From contig JBIQJY010000010.1 in the NCBI GenBank assembly GCA_044507065.1, positions 1-64,000 of the forward strand: a stretch of 64,000 nt of DNA, read 5' to 3'. Under the pieces are notes generated by a model. The model saw nothing but the letters and a program-made list of their open reading frames with translations. It had not been told where the DNA came from and made no database searches. The translations under genes and the position numbers were made by a program. Positions 25,680 through 35,192 of the stretch are shown here, piece by piece (positions within the stretch are counted from its first letter, which is position 1; each line of letters opens with the position of its first letter). The DNA comes from SCN-69-37 sp044507065 (GTDB lineage: Bacteria > Acidobacteriota > Vicinamibacteria > Vicinamibacterales > SCN-69-37).

Positions 25680-27089
25680 ATGGCGTTCATCAACGACGAC
25701 TTCCTCCTTCACAGCGACGCGTCGCGCTGGCTGTATCACGAGCACGCTGCCGGCCAACCGATTCTCGACTACCACTGTCACCTGTCGCCGCAGGACATCG
25801 CCGCCAATCGTCGTTTCACCACGCTGACCGAGATCTGGCTCGAGGGCGATCACTACAAGTGGCGGGCCATGCGCGCCAATGGCGTGGACGAGCGTTTCTG
25901 CACCGGTGATGCCGACGCCTGGGAGAAGTTCTCGGCCTGGGCGGCGACCGTGCCGAACTGCCTGCGCAACCCGCTTTACCACTGGACCCATCTCGAGCTG
26001 CGGCGGTACTTCGGCATCGACGATCTGCTCGGTCCTTCGACGGCCCGCGCGATCTGGGAGCGCGCCAACACGCGCCTGGCGACCGACGAGTTGTCCGTCC
26101 ACGGCATCCTCGAGAAGTTCGACGTGCGTGCCGTGTGCACGACCGACGATCCGGCCGACAGCCTCGACGCACACGCCGCCATCCGCGCCTCGTCGCTGCG
26201 CACACGCGTGTACCCGACGTTCCGGCCGGATCGCGCGTTCGATGTCGACCAGCCCCCGGTCTTCAATCCCTGGGTCGACCGTCTCTCAGCCACGGCCAAT
26301 GTCGACATCGTGCGGTTCGGCGACCTGCTCGACGCGCTGCGCCGACGCCATCAGGATTTCCACGACGCAGGCGGACGCCTGTCCGACCACGGGCTGATGC
26401 ATTGCCCGATCGGCGTGGCGGGTGACGCCGAGGCGGCCGGCACATTTGACGATGCGCGTGCGGGACGAGTGGTGGGTGCCGAGGCGGCCGATCGCTTTGC
26501 GGGATACATGATGCTGTTCTTCGGGCACCTCGACGCCGCGCGCGGCTGGACCAAGCAACTGCACCTCGGCGCGCGGCGCAACGCGAGCCAGCGCGCGATG
26601 ACCGGCATCGGGCGCGATACGGGCTACGACTCGATTGGCGACTATCCGCAGGCCGATGCGCTTGGCGCCTGCCTTGACCGGCTCGAGCGCGAGGGCGCGC
26701 TGCCGAAGACGATCCTCTACAACCTCAATCCGGCCGACAACTACGTGTTCGCCACCATGATCGGCAACTTCCAGGACGGGAGCGTCCCGGGCAAGGTGCA
26801 GTTCGGCAGCGGCTGGTGGTTTCTCGATCAGAAGGAAGGCATGGAATGGCAGATGAACGCGCTGTCGAATGCCGGCCTGCTGTCGCGCTTCGTGGGCATG
26901 ACAACCGACTCGCGTTCGTTCCTGTCGTACCCGCGCCACGAGTATTTCCGCCGCGTGCTGTGCAACCTGGTGGGGGAGGACATCGAGCGCGGCGAGGTGC
27001 CCGATGACACGACGCTGGCCGGTGGCCTCGTCGAGGACGTCTGCTTCCACAACGCCGCGCGGTATTTCGGGCTGGACCTGCCGGGCTGA
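25680..27089 (+). CDS. uxaC: Glucuronate isomerase
   Basis: UxaC interconverts D-glucuronate and D-fructuronate (and galacturonate/tagaturonate), the first step of uronate breakdown. The 469-residue product has the metal-binding N-terminus ILDYHCHLSPQDIA and the family segments NPLYHWTHLELRRYFGI, AVCTTDDPADSLDAH and SRSFLSYPRHEYFRR. Length is normal. It stands before a GntR regulator and a sugar uptake/oxidation cluster on the same strand, and a GH67 alpha-glucuronidase at 1237 could provide its substrate. The next steps of the pathway (uxuAB, kdgK) are not in the window. Confidence 0.96.
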   Translation: MAFINDDFLLHSDASRWLYHEHAAGQPILDYHCHLSPQDIAANRRFTTLTEIWLEGDHYKWRAMRANGVDERFCTGDADAWEKFSAWAATVPNCLRNPLYHWTHLELRRYFGIDDLLGPSTARAIWERANTRLATDELSVHGILEKFDVRAVCTTDDPADSLDAHAAIRASSLRTRVYPTFRPDRAFDVDQPPVFNPWVDRLSATANVDIVRFGDLLDALRRRHQDFHDAGGRLSDHGLMHCPIGVAGDAEAAGTFDDARAGRVVGAEAADRFAGYMMLFFGHLDAARGWTKQLHLGARRNASQRAMTGIGRDTGYDSIGDYPQADALGACLDRLEREGALPKTILYNLNPADNYVFATMIGNFQDGSVPGKVQFGSGWWFLDQKEGMEWQMNALSNAGLLSRFVGMTTDSRSFLSYPRHEYFRRVLCNLVGEDIERGEVPDDTTLAGGLVEDVCFHNAARYFGLDLPG

Positions 27090-27166
27090 ACGACGCGACC
27101 CGCGCCGCGACGCGAGGTCCGCCGCCGTCGCGGCCCCTGCCGAGCCTCTCTCAGGAAGGAGCACCG

Positions 27167-27267
27167 TTGCTGGCCTACGTCTTCTGGCACTGGAAGCGGC
27201 AGGATGTCGCGTGACCCGACGATGAGGCCCGCCAGCGCGGCTTCCACGCGGCGCTCGGTGCGGCGCC
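27167..27267 (+). pseudogene. Start of an unidentified gene interrupted by TGA and cut by the gap
   Basis: A TTG start at 27167 has AGGAAGGAG at 27153-27161. The frame reads LLAYVFWHWKRQDVA, then TGA at 27212-27214, then continues coding-like as PDDEARQRGFHAALGAA into the gap. Both halves look like one N-terminus of a small protein family that begins MLAYVFWHW, so the TGA seems to interrupt a real gene. The stop may be a nonsense mutation or a base error at the contig edge. The rest lies in or beyond the gap. Function is unknown. Confidence 0.4.
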
Positions 27268-27367
27268 NNNNNNNNNNNNNNNNNNNNNNNNNNNNNNNNN
27301 NNNNNNNNNNNNNNNNNNNNNNNNNNNNNNNNNNNNNNNNNNNNNNNNNNNNNNNNNNNNNNNNNNN
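27268..27367. other. Assembly gap of 100 N
   Basis: Exactly 100 N, the usual placeholder for a gap of unknown length. The flanks do not repeat each other, so its size cannot be guessed. It cuts a gene that begins at 27167 and lies 110 bp before the GntR regulator gene. Confidence 0.98.
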
Positions 27368-27464
27368 GTTCAGAGGTCCAACCTCGCTTCTCGAGTTCGC
27401 CAACGTGCAGGGACGACGCGCCGGCCGTGGCCTGAAAATCACCGGGAAAGGCAATGATGTGTCG

Positions 27465-27475
27465 CCAGTCACTGG
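27465..27475. promoter_or_regulatory. Candidate operator before the GntR gene
   Basis: CCAGT-C-ACTGG is a perfect short palindrome that ends 1 nt before the first possible ATG (27477) of the GntR gene. Its place fits autoregulation. Evidence is positional only. Confidence 0.3.
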
Positions 27476-27476
27476 T

Positions 27477-28241
27477 ATGATGACGCCCATGAAGAGGAAG
27501 CCGATGGTCGCCGCGAGTGCGGCGACGGCCCTGGTTGCCGACCACGTGAGGCAGATGATTCTTCGGGGCGACCTGCGGCGCGGGCAGAAGCTGCCGCCTG
27601 AGCGCGACCTCGTGCAGACGCTCGGGCTCAGCCGTACGAGCGTGCGCGCCGGGCTCCAGCTGCTGGCCAACAAGGGTGTGCTCGTCATCCGCCATGGCCT
27701 GGGCACGTTCGTCGCGGACGGTCCGCTGGTGCTCGACAGCGAGCAGTTTCACTTCCTGTCCGCGCTCCACGGGTTTTCACGCGCGGACATGTTCGAGGCC
27801 CGGCGATCGCTCGAGAGCACGGTGGCCGGCCTGGCCGCCGAACGGGTGACGGGCGAGGATTTGGCCGCCATTTCCGATGCGGTCACGGGCATGTTCGTTT
27901 CGGTCGGCGATCCCCTGGAGTTTCTCGGCTACGACCTCGCGTTTCACCGCGCCGTTGCGGCCGCCTCGAAGAATCCCATCCTCGCCTCGCTCGTCGAGAT
28001 GGTCTCGGGCATGTTCTTCGAGGTGCGCAAGAAGGACACGGGCCGGAGCGATCGCGATCTTCAGGCGGTCGCCGAAGTGCATTGGTCGATCTACCAGGCG
28101 ATCCGCGACCGCGATCCCGCGGCTGCCGCACGCCGGATGATGGAGCACCTCATCAGCGCCGAACGGCTCCAGAAGGCCGAGACCGGATCGCTGCTGGCCG
28201 TCGGGGCGACGGCGCTCGCGGCAGCGACCGGTTCGTCCTGA
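27477..28241 (+). CDS. GntR family regulator, FadR (FCD) subgroup
   Basis: This 254-residue regulator has an N-terminal winged helix (about 15-75: LRRGQKLPPERDLVQTLGLSRTSVRAGLQLL) and an FCD ligand domain (about 100-235: ARRSLESTVAGLAAERV, DLAFHRAVAAASKNP, VHWSIYQAIRDRDPAAAARRMMEHL). Uronates or aldonates are common ligands in this subgroup. Starts at 27477, 27480 or 27489 are possible. It lies between glucuronate isomerase and a TonB receptor/dehydrogenase cluster and probably controls one or both; palindromes at 27465-27475 and 28295-28315 are candidate binding sites. Confidence 0.9.
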   Translation: MMTPMKRKPMVAASAATALVADHVRQMILRGDLRRGQKLPPERDLVQTLGLSRTSVRAGLQLLANKGVLVIRHGLGTFVADGPLVLDSEQFHFLSALHGFSRADMFEARRSLESTVAGLAAERVTGEDLAAISDAVTGMFVSVGDPLEFLGYDLAFHRAVAAASKNPILASLVEMVSGMFFEVRKKDTGRSDRDLQAVAEVHWSIYQAIRDRDPAAAARRMMEHLISAERLQKAETGSLLAVGATALAAATGSS

Positions 28242-28294
28242 CGTCCGGGCCCCCGGTTCCCACTCCTCACCGACACGCCGCGGTCGACATCCGG

Positions 28295-28315
28295 CTGCGA
28301 GGTATGACCTCGCAG
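28295..28315. promoter_or_regulatory. Perfect 21-bp palindrome upstream of the TonB receptor gene
   Basis: CTGCGAGGT-ATG-ACCTCGCAG is a perfect inverted repeat in the 338-bp non-coding stretch between the GntR gene and the TonB receptor gene. It lacks a T-tract, so an operator is more likely than a terminator. The rest of that stretch holds a promoter at 28430-28458 and no gene. Confidence 0.45.
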
Positions 28316-28429
28316 GTCCGCGTTCCCATCGCCAATCCAGTCCCGAACCAGCGCCGCTGCGCACAATCGCGCGCTATTCTACGGTCGTTCGTCTGGTTTG
28401 CCGCCCGCAAGTACTTACAAAAGCCGTCG

Positions 28430-28458
28430 TTGACAACCCATGGGGCCACCTGTATCGT
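28430..28458 (+). promoter_or_regulatory. Sigma-70 promoter of the TonB receptor gene
   Basis: TTGACA (28430-28435) and TATCGT (28453-28458) are separated by 17 bp. Transcription would start near 28465, leaving an untranslated leader of about 115 nt before ATG 28580. Confidence 0.75.
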
Positions 28459-28579
28459 CCGTCCAATCCAAGTGGTCTGATGTCAATAGCTGTTCCCCTC
28501 GAACGAGGTGGAACAACAGAGGACGGGTCCACGCCGGCGCCGGTGTGTGGGCGGCGGGCTCGCAAGAGGGGGTAGGGGC

Positions 28580-31500
28580 ATGAGCCGAGTCATTCGGAGA
28601 GTGTTCCGAGGTCTGCTGGTGGGCGTCCTGACGTGCCTGCCGGCGCTCGCTGCCGGGCAGGTGACGACCGGTGTCGTGTCGGGCGCCGTACACGACGAGC
28701 AGGGCGGCGTGATTCCCGGCGCCACCGTCGTGCTGATCAGTGAAACACGCGACACCCGTTCGGTTCCGGTCACGACCGGCGCCGACGGCGGATACTCGTT
28801 CCCCAACCTCGCCCCCGATCGCTACGCGATTGAGGTGTCGATGAGCGGGTTCCGGACGGCGCGCCGGCCCGGACTGCAGGTCAGCCCGGGCGACCGCGTC
28901 GGCGTCCCGCCGATTGTCGTCACCGTCGGCACGGCCGAGGTGGTCGAGGTCAGCGCCGAAGGCGCCGCGGTCCAGTCACAATCCGGTGAGCGGTCGTTCA
29001 CCATCGCCACCGATGCGGTGGCGAACCTGCCGATGGCCACCCGCAACTTCGCCCAGCTCGCGACACTTGCCCCCGGTGTCGATGGGACCAGTCGGGTGGG
29101 CGGCGGCGGCCAGACCAACTTCATGATGGACGGTGTCGGCACGATGGACACCGGCAGCAACCGCCTCCTGATGGCGGTCAACACCGAGTCGATTGCCGAG
29201 GTGAAGATCCTCACCTCGGGCTACCAGGCAGAGTACGGTCGGTCGAGCGGCCTGCAGATCACGGCTGTCACGCGAGGCGGCACCAATCGCTTCCACGGAT
29301 CGATCTACGACGTCGAACGCAATTCGAAGTGGAATGCGAACAGCCGCGTCAACGAGCTCAACGGCGATCCCAAGACGCGGTCCGAACAACGCGACTGGGG
29401 TTTCTCGATTGGCGGTCCGGTCGGGCGAGCGGGCGGCGACAACAGCGTGTTCTTCTTCTACGCGCAGGAATTCCAGCCCCGCACCTCCGGCAACAACACC
29501 GTCCGGTTGCGCGTGCCGACCGCACTCGAGCGCGCCGGCGACTTTTCGCAGACCACCGACCAGAATGGCAACCTGTTCAACCTGATTCGCGATCCGCTGT
29601 CTGGCCAGACCTGCTCGGCGAGCAACACGGCGGGCTGTTTCCAGGATGACGGCGTGCTCGGGCGCATTCCCGCCAACCGCCTCTATCAGCCGGGTGTGAA
29701 CGTGCTGTCGCGCTATCCGATGCCGAACCTCACGTCATCACCCGGCGTGGCCTACAACTATGAGGCCACGACACCCGTCGAGAAGCTGACGTCCTACCAG
29801 CCGGCTGTCCGGCTCGACTGGCAGGCGAATCCGTCGCTGCGGATGACCTACAAGTTCTCGGCCTGGCACCAGCCGCGCAAGGTCATCCTCGGCAACATCC
29901 CCGGCTTCAACGACACGATCATGCAGCGGCCGGTCGTCGCGACCAATGCCTTCTCGGTCAACTACACGATCAATCCAACGACGTTCCTCGAGGCCACCTG
30001 GGGGCGCAGCAGCAACGAACAGGCCGGCTGTGCGCTCAACGGCAACGGCGCCAACTTCTGCCGGAGCGCGCTGCCGGTCAACGACATCAGCAACCGCTTC
30101 AACGCCGGCCTGGGCGACATTCCGTATCTCTTTCCGGATGCCACCCTCCTCAATCCTGACTACTACGCGTACTCCGTGATGAACGACGTGCAGCCGACCA
30201 TCTGGGACGGCAGCCGCATCCAGCTGGCTCCCGGATTCCAGTGGGGCAATCGCGTGGCCAACGCGCCGCCCAACACGCCGTTCCCGGGCTTCCTCAATGT
30301 GAACCGCACGTGGGATCTCTCGGTGAGTGTCACGAAGGTGCTCGGCCGGCACACGATGAAGGCCGGCTTCTTCAACACGAACAGCTACAAGGCGCAGCAG
30401 CGCGGCAACTGGAACGGGACGATCAACTTCGGCAACGACTCGAACAACCCGATCGATTCCGGCTACGGCTTCGCCAACGCGGTGCTGGGGAGCTTCTCGT
30501 CGTATTCGCAGGCGTCCAACTACGTCGAGGGCAACTTCGTCTACAGCAACGTCGAGGGTTACGTCCAGGACAACTGGAAGGTGAACAGCCGGCTGACGCT
30601 CGACTACGGCCTGCGGTTCGTCCATCAGGGACCGCAGTACGACGAACTCGGTCAGGCGTCGAACTTCCTACCCGAGCGCTGGGACCCCAGTGCCGCCCCG
30701 CTGCTCTACACGGCGGTCTGCGCGAATGGCGCCGCGACCTGTTCGGGCAACAACCGGCAGGCCTTCAACCCGCTCACCAACGAAGCGCTGGGCCCGAACT
30801 CGTCGCTTGCGATCGGCACCCTGGTTCCCGGCAGCGGCGACTCGACCAACGGCCTGTTCCTGTCGGGACAGGGCATCGTCGAAACCACCTACAACTATCC
30901 GGCGCTCGGGGTGAATCCGCGGTTCGGCATGGCCTACGATGCGACCGGCAACCAGAAGATCATCGTGCGCGGTGGCGTGGGCCTGTTCTTCGATCGCCCG
31001 GACGGCAACGCCATCATGCCGCAGGTGGAGAATCCGCCGAGCTACACGCTCGTGACCGCCCGCTACGGCAACCTGCAGTCGATCGGCAGCTCAGGCCTTT
31101 CGACACAGGGCGCGCCAGCGCTCTCGGTCTACGAGTACGACAGCAAGCTGCCGTCGTCGACCCAGTGGAACACCGGCGTGCAGATGGTGCTGCCGTGGAA
31201 CTCGACGCTCGACGTCGCGTACGTGGGCCAGCATGGATTCAACCTGCTGCAGTCGGTCAACATCAATGCGATTGACTTCGGCGCTGCGTACCTCCCGGAG
31301 AACCAGGACCCGACGCTGGCGGCCAGCGCCACACCCGGGGCGGCGGCCGTTCACGAGGACCGGCTTCGCGCCTACCGCGGCTACGGCAACATCACGCAGC
31401 AGTGGAGCCGGGGCTGGCGGACGTATCACTCACTGCAGCTGTCGTTTTCCCGCCGCTTCAGCAACGGGTTGTCGTTCGGCTTCAACGACACCATCAGCCT

Positions 31501-32251
31501 GTCGGACCGACAGAGCACCGGCGCGCGGCTGCAGCACGCAGCCGATGGGTCGTTCAGCATCCGGGCCGACCAGGCGCAGGCCGACGAACTGCTTGGCAAC
31601 GCGCTCTCGGCCCGTCACCTGCTCAAGGGCAACTTCGTGTGGGATCTCCCCGACATGGCTGGCGATGGCGGCGGACTGTCGCGCGTCCTGGCCATTCTGG
31701 CCAACGACTGGCAACTGTCGGGCGTGTGGACCGGAGAAACCGGCAATCCCTACACGATTGGCTACAGCTACAGCAGCGGCGGCAGCAGTATCAACCTGAC
31801 GGGCTCGCCCAATTACGGCGCGCGCATCCGGGTCATCGGCGATCCGGGCTCAGGTTGCAGCTCCGACCTGCAGCGTCAGTTCAACACCGCGGCATTTGCC
31901 GGGCCGCTGCCGCAGAGCGTGGGCCTCGAATCGGGAAACAACTACCTCAGGGGCTGTTTCACGAGTACGCTCGACCTTGCGCTCGCGCGGAACATCCGTC
32001 TCGGTGGAGGCCGGGCGGTCCAGCTGCGCGTGGACCTGTTCAACGCCCCGAACTCGGCCATCATCACCGGCCGACAGACGACGATGAACCTGGCGTCGCC
32101 CAACGCGCCCGAGACGGCCACCAACGCGGCTTTCGACGCCAACGGCAACCTCATCGAGGCGCGTTCCCGTCCGAGCGGGGCCGGCTTCGGTGTGGCCAAC
32201 AACTACCAGTCGCCGCGCACGGTCCAACTGCAGCTGCGATTCTCGTTCTGA
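28580..32251 (+). CDS. Oar-type TonB-dependent outer-membrane receptor
   Basis: This 1223-residue protein is an outer-membrane transporter of the Oar/CarboxypepD_reg type abundant in Acidobacteriota. It has a signal peptide (about 1-25, LPALAAGQ), a carboxypeptidase-regulatory Ig-like domain (about 28-115: SGAVHDEQGGVIPGATVVL), a plug domain (about 120-240: IATDAVANLPMATRNFAQL) and a long beta barrel ending in the aromatic QLQLRFSF terminus. It likely imports saccharides for the dehydrogenase cluster that follows; the ligand is inferred. ATG 28580 with a purine-rich GAGGGGG just upstream is the start. It follows a good promoter. Confidence 0.92.
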   Translation: MSRVIRRVFRGLLVGVLTCLPALAAGQVTTGVVSGAVHDEQGGVIPGATVVLISETRDTRSVPVTTGADGGYSFPNLAPDRYAIEVSMSGFRTARRPGLQVSPGDRVGVPPIVVTVGTAEVVEVSAEGAAVQSQSGERSFTIATDAVANLPMATRNFAQLATLAPGVDGTSRVGGGGQTNFMMDGVGTMDTGSNRLLMAVNTESIAEVKILTSGYQAEYGRSSGLQITAVTRGGTNRFHGSIYDVERNSKWNANSRVNELNGDPKTRSEQRDWGFSIGGPVGRAGGDNSVFFFYAQEFQPRTSGNNTVRLRVPTALERAGDFSQTTDQNGNLFNLIRDPLSGQTCSASNTAGCFQDDGVLGRIPANRLYQPGVNVLSRYPMPNLTSSPGVAYNYEATTPVEKLTSYQPAVRLDWQANPSLRMTYKFSAWHQPRKVILGNIPGFNDTIMQRPVVATNAFSVNYTINPTTFLEATWGRSSNEQAGCALNGNGANFCRSALPVNDISNRFNAGLGDIPYLFPDATLLNPDYYAYSVMNDVQPTIWDGSRIQLAPGFQWGNRVANAPPNTPFPGFLNVNRTWDLSVSVTKVLGRHTMKAGFFNTNSYKAQQRGNWNGTINFGNDSNNPIDSGYGFANAVLGSFSSYSQASNYVEGNFVYSNVEGYVQDNWKVNSRLTLDYGLRFVHQGPQYDELGQASNFLPERWDPSAAPLLYTAVCANGAATCSGNNRQAFNPLTNEALGPNSSLAIGTLVPGSGDSTNGLFLSGQGIVETTYNYPALGVNPRFGMAYDATGNQKIIVRGGVGLFFDRPDGNAIMPQVENPPSYTLVTARYGNLQSIGSSGLSTQGAPALSVYEYDSKLPSSTQWNTGVQMVLPWNSTLDVAYVGQHGFNLLQSVNINAIDFGAAYLPENQDPTLAASATPGAAAVHEDRLRAYRGYGNITQQWSRGWRTYHSLQLSFSRRFSNGLSFGFNDTISLSDRQSTGARLQHAADGSFSIRADQAQADELLGNALSARHLLKGNFVWDLPDMAGDGGGLSRVLAILANDWQLSGVWTGETGNPYTIGYSYSSGGSSINLTGSPNYGARIRVIGDPGSGCSSDLQRQFNTAAFAGPLPQSVGLESGNNYLRGCFTSTLDLALARNIRLGGGRAVQLRVDLFNAPNSAIITGRQTTMNLASPNAPETATNAAFDANGNLIEARSRPSGAGFGVANNYQSPRTVQLQLRFSF

Positions 32252-32262
32252 CCCGCCGCGGG

Positions 32263-32283
32263 TGCCCGGCACGTGTCCGGGCA
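32263..32283 (+). terminator. Hairpin after the TonB receptor gene
   Basis: TGCCCGG and CCGGGCA form a perfect 7-bp stem with a 7-nt loop (CACGTGT) 12 bp after the receptor stop. No U-tract follows, so it may only stabilise the mRNA end. The rest of the 170-bp space before the next gene shows nothing. Confidence 0.4.
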
Positions 32284-32421
32284 TCCGCGTCGCTGTCCTG
32301 TCGCATCGTCGGCTCTGGCCGAGCGCGCGGCACGACTCCGGCCGGAGTGGCCGGCGCTCGTCGAAGTCGTCGCCTCGACCTCCGGTTGTGCACCAGGAGG
32401 CCGGGCACTCGAGGTCCGTCC

Positions 32422-35130
32422 ATGTCGTCATCCGTGTTCAGAGTCGCAGTGCTGCTCGTTGTCGGCGGTGTCACCGGCCTCGCGCTCCAGTCACAGTCGG
32501 ACAATTCGAGCTGGCCACCCGCACTGCAGTCGGTGCCGGACGGCCCGGCGCCCGTGCTGTCGCCCGCCGAAGAGATGCAGACCTTCTTTCTCCCGCCCGG
32601 CTACCGGGTGGAGCTGGTCGCGAGCGAACCGCTCATCCAGGATCCCGTGAACTTCGACTTCGACCCGGCGGGCCGCATGTGGCTCATCGAGATGCCGGGG
32701 TACATGAGCGACGTCCGCGCCTCGGACGAACTCGAGCCGACGGGACGGATTGTCGTGCTCGAGGATCTGGACAAGGACGGCCGCATGGACAAGCGGACGG
32801 TCTTTGCCGATGGCCTGGTGCTGCCGCGTGCCATCAAGGTGCTCGACACGGGCATCCTCGTGGCCGAGCCGCCCACGCTCTGGTTCATGGCCGACACCAA
32901 TGGCGACCTGCGCGTCGATCGTCGCGACGCCGTCGGCGAATTCGGACGTCGGGAAGCCAACGTGGAGCACAACGCCAACGGCCTGACGTGGGCGATGGAC
33001 AACTGGCTGCACACGTCGGAGACCGACGTCTTCTTCCGGTGGAAGCAGGGCGTCCTCGAGTCGCGGCCGACGCTCTCGCGTGGCCAGTGGGGGAATTCGC
33101 AGGACGACGGCGGCCGGATCTACCGCAACAGCAACTCGGCCGTCCTGTATGTCGATACGGTGCCGACGCCCTACTACACGCGTCACCAGAATCTCGTGCG
33201 CACGCGCGGCAGCTATGAGTCGCTGCTCGGCGAGAGCGGGGAGGTCAACGTGGTGTGGCCGGTCCGTCCCACGCCGGGTGTCAACCGCGGCTACCAGACG
33301 GGTGTCCTCCGGGACGACAAGACGCTCGCCACCTACACGGCCGTCCATTCGCCAACCGTCTATCGTGGCGATCGGCTGCCCGCCGAACTGCGCGGCAACG
33401 TGTTCGTCGCCGAGCCGTCGGGCAACGTCGTCAGCCGCATCCTCATCGAGGACACGGGCGCGAAGCTCATGGCGAAGAAGGCCTACGACCGTGCGGAGTT
33501 CCTGGCTTCGACCGACGAACGATTCCGGCCGGTGTCGCTGGCGAACGCGCCGGACGGCACCCTCTACGTGGTCGACATGTACCGGGGGATCATCCAGCAC
33601 CGCGGCTACATCACCGAGTATCTCTACGAGCAGATCAAGATGCGCACGCTCGAGCCGCCGACCGGACTCGGTCGCATCTTCCGGATCGTGCACGACACGA
33701 CCCGGCGTGATACCGGGACGTCGCTCGCCGGCGCGGACAACCAGCGCATCGTCGAGACACTGTCGCACCCGAACGGCTGGTGGCGCGACACGGCGCAGCG
33801 GCTGCTCGTCGAGCGACGCGATATGGCCACGGTGCCGGCGCTTTCCGCACAGGTGGCCGGTGCACCCGACCCGCGCACGCGCCTTCACGCGCTGTGGACG
33901 CTCGACGGCATGGACGCGGTGCAGTCGTCCCAGGTGATCGCCGCGCTGGCCGATCGCGATCGGGACGTGCGTGTCGGGGCGCTGCGCGTGTCGGAGCGCT
34001 ATCTTGCATCGGGCCACGCCGAGGTCGAACGCGCGGTCCTGGCGCGGGCGACCGACGCCGACTGGGCCGTGCGCGCGCAGCTGGCCGCCACGATCGGAGC
34101 CATGAACGGAGACGGACGCGTGGGGGCGGCTGCAGACCTGCTGGCGCAGCATGGCACGGACCCCGTTGTTGTCGACGCGCTCATCAGCGGGCTCGACGGC
34201 GTGGAAACCGCCGTGATTGCGCGCCTCGCCGAGGGCGCCGAGACGCCGGCGCGCGCGCAGGCCGTCACCATGATTGCCGCCACCGTATTCCGGAGCAGCG
34301 ACGAGCCGGCCGCCAGTGGGCTTCTCCTGCAGATTGCCGATTCGACGCGGCCGGGGTGGCAGCAGGCAGCGCTCCTGCGTGGTGCGGAAGTGGCGCTGCT
34401 CGGCGCACCGGCACCCGGAACGCCGCCCGCGCGCGGTCGGGGGGCCGGTGCGGCAGCTGCCGTTCCGGATGACGCGCCCGGCGGACGCGGCGGGCCCGGT
34501 GGCGCGCGCGCATTCGAGCAGGCTCCGGCCGCCGGCCCGGGCGCCGGGCGCGCGGCAGCCGCTGGCGGACGCGGGCGCGGCGGCGCTGGTCGCGGTGGTC
34601 GTGGCGGGGGCCCATCTCTCGGGGTCGCCCAGGAACCCGCCGTCGCTATCGCGCGCGCGTCGACCCGCGATGAGATCGGCACGCGCCTCGCTGCCGTCCT
34701 GGCGCGCGTCGAGTGGCCCGGCAAGGCCGGCATGACCGTCGCCCGCGCCCTGACGCCAGCCGAGGCCGCGACCTTCGAAGCCGGACGGACGATCTACACG
34801 AACCTCTGCGCGGCCTGCCACCAGCCGACAGGCACGGGCGCAGACAAGGTTGCCCCGACGCTCGTGGGCTCCCCGCTGCTCGAGGGTGGCGTCGAACGCG
34901 CCGTGCGCATCCTGATCCACGGGAAGGAAGGTCCCGTCGGGTTGATGCCGCCGCTCGGGCAGGTCTTCAACGACGAACAGATCGCCCAGGTCCTGACCTA
35001 CGTCCGCCGTTCATGGGGCAACACGGCCGATCCGGTAGGCGCGGCCGCGGTTCAGCAGATTCGCAGCCGGTTGCCGGCCCGGTCGCGACCCTGGACGAAC
35101 GAGGAACTGGCCGCGCTGCCCAATCCTTGA
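32422..35130 (+). CDS. PVC-type dehydrogenase with HEAT repeats and cytochrome c domain (copy 1)
   Basis: This 902-residue exported protein has a signal peptide (about 1-24) and three parts. Residues 40-420 are the PVC-type membrane-bound dehydrogenase propeller (LPPGYRVELVASEPLIQDP, NVFVAEPSGNVVSRI, TLYVVDMYRGIIQHR). Residues 440-660 are HEAT-like repeats. After a Gly/Arg/Ala-rich linker (about 670-735), residues 775-880 are cytochrome c with the haem site C796-AA-C799-H800. It probably oxidises a sugar or sugar alcohol in the periplasm and passes electrons to its own haem. It is paralogous to the gene at 36487, with a sugar isomerase gene between. The frame is open far upstream, but ATG 32422 begins the signal peptide. 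Substrate is unknown. Confidence 0.85.
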   Translation: MSSSVFRVAVLLVVGGVTGLALQSQSDNSSWPPALQSVPDGPAPVLSPAEEMQTFFLPPGYRVELVASEPLIQDPVNFDFDPAGRMWLIEMPGYMSDVRASDELEPTGRIVVLEDLDKDGRMDKRTVFADGLVLPRAIKVLDTGILVAEPPTLWFMADTNGDLRVDRRDAVGEFGRREANVEHNANGLTWAMDNWLHTSETDVFFRWKQGVLESRPTLSRGQWGNSQDDGGRIYRNSNSAVLYVDTVPTPYYTRHQNLVRTRGSYESLLGESGEVNVVWPVRPTPGVNRGYQTGVLRDDKTLATYTAVHSPTVYRGDRLPAELRGNVFVAEPSGNVVSRILIEDTGAKLMAKKAYDRAEFLASTDERFRPVSLANAPDGTLYVVDMYRGIIQHRGYITEYLYEQIKMRTLEPPTGLGRIFRIVHDTTRRDTGTSLAGADNQRIVETLSHPNGWWRDTAQRLLVERRDMATVPALSAQVAGAPDPRTRLHALWTLDGMDAVQSSQVIAALADRDRDVRVGALRVSERYLASGHAEVERAVLARATDADWAVRAQLAATIGAMNGDGRVGAAADLLAQHGTDPVVVDALISGLDGVETAVIARLAEGAETPARAQAVTMIAATVFRSSDEPAASGLLLQIADSTRPGWQQAALLRGAEVALLGAPAPGTPPARGRGAGAAAAVPDDAPGGRGGPGGARAFEQAPAAGPGAGRAAAAGGRGRGGAGRGGRGGGPSLGVAQEPAVAIARASTRDEIGTRLAAVLARVEWPGKAGMTVARALTPAEAATFEAGRTIYTNLCAACHQPTGTGADKVAPTLVGSPLLEGGVERAVRILIHGKEGPVGLMPPLGQVFNDEQIAQVLTYVRRSWGNTADPVGAAAVQQIRSRLPARSRPWTNEELAALPNP

Positions 35131-35192
35131 TGTAGCCTCACGGTAACCGGCTGCCGATTCGACACCGGCGGGCGAACGCAGCAGGAGGAAAT

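Noticed and set aside
27212..27214. TGA read as selenocysteine
   Set aside because: No SECIS-like hairpin was seen after the codon and the family N-terminus would not need a redox residue here; a nonsense change or base error is simpler.
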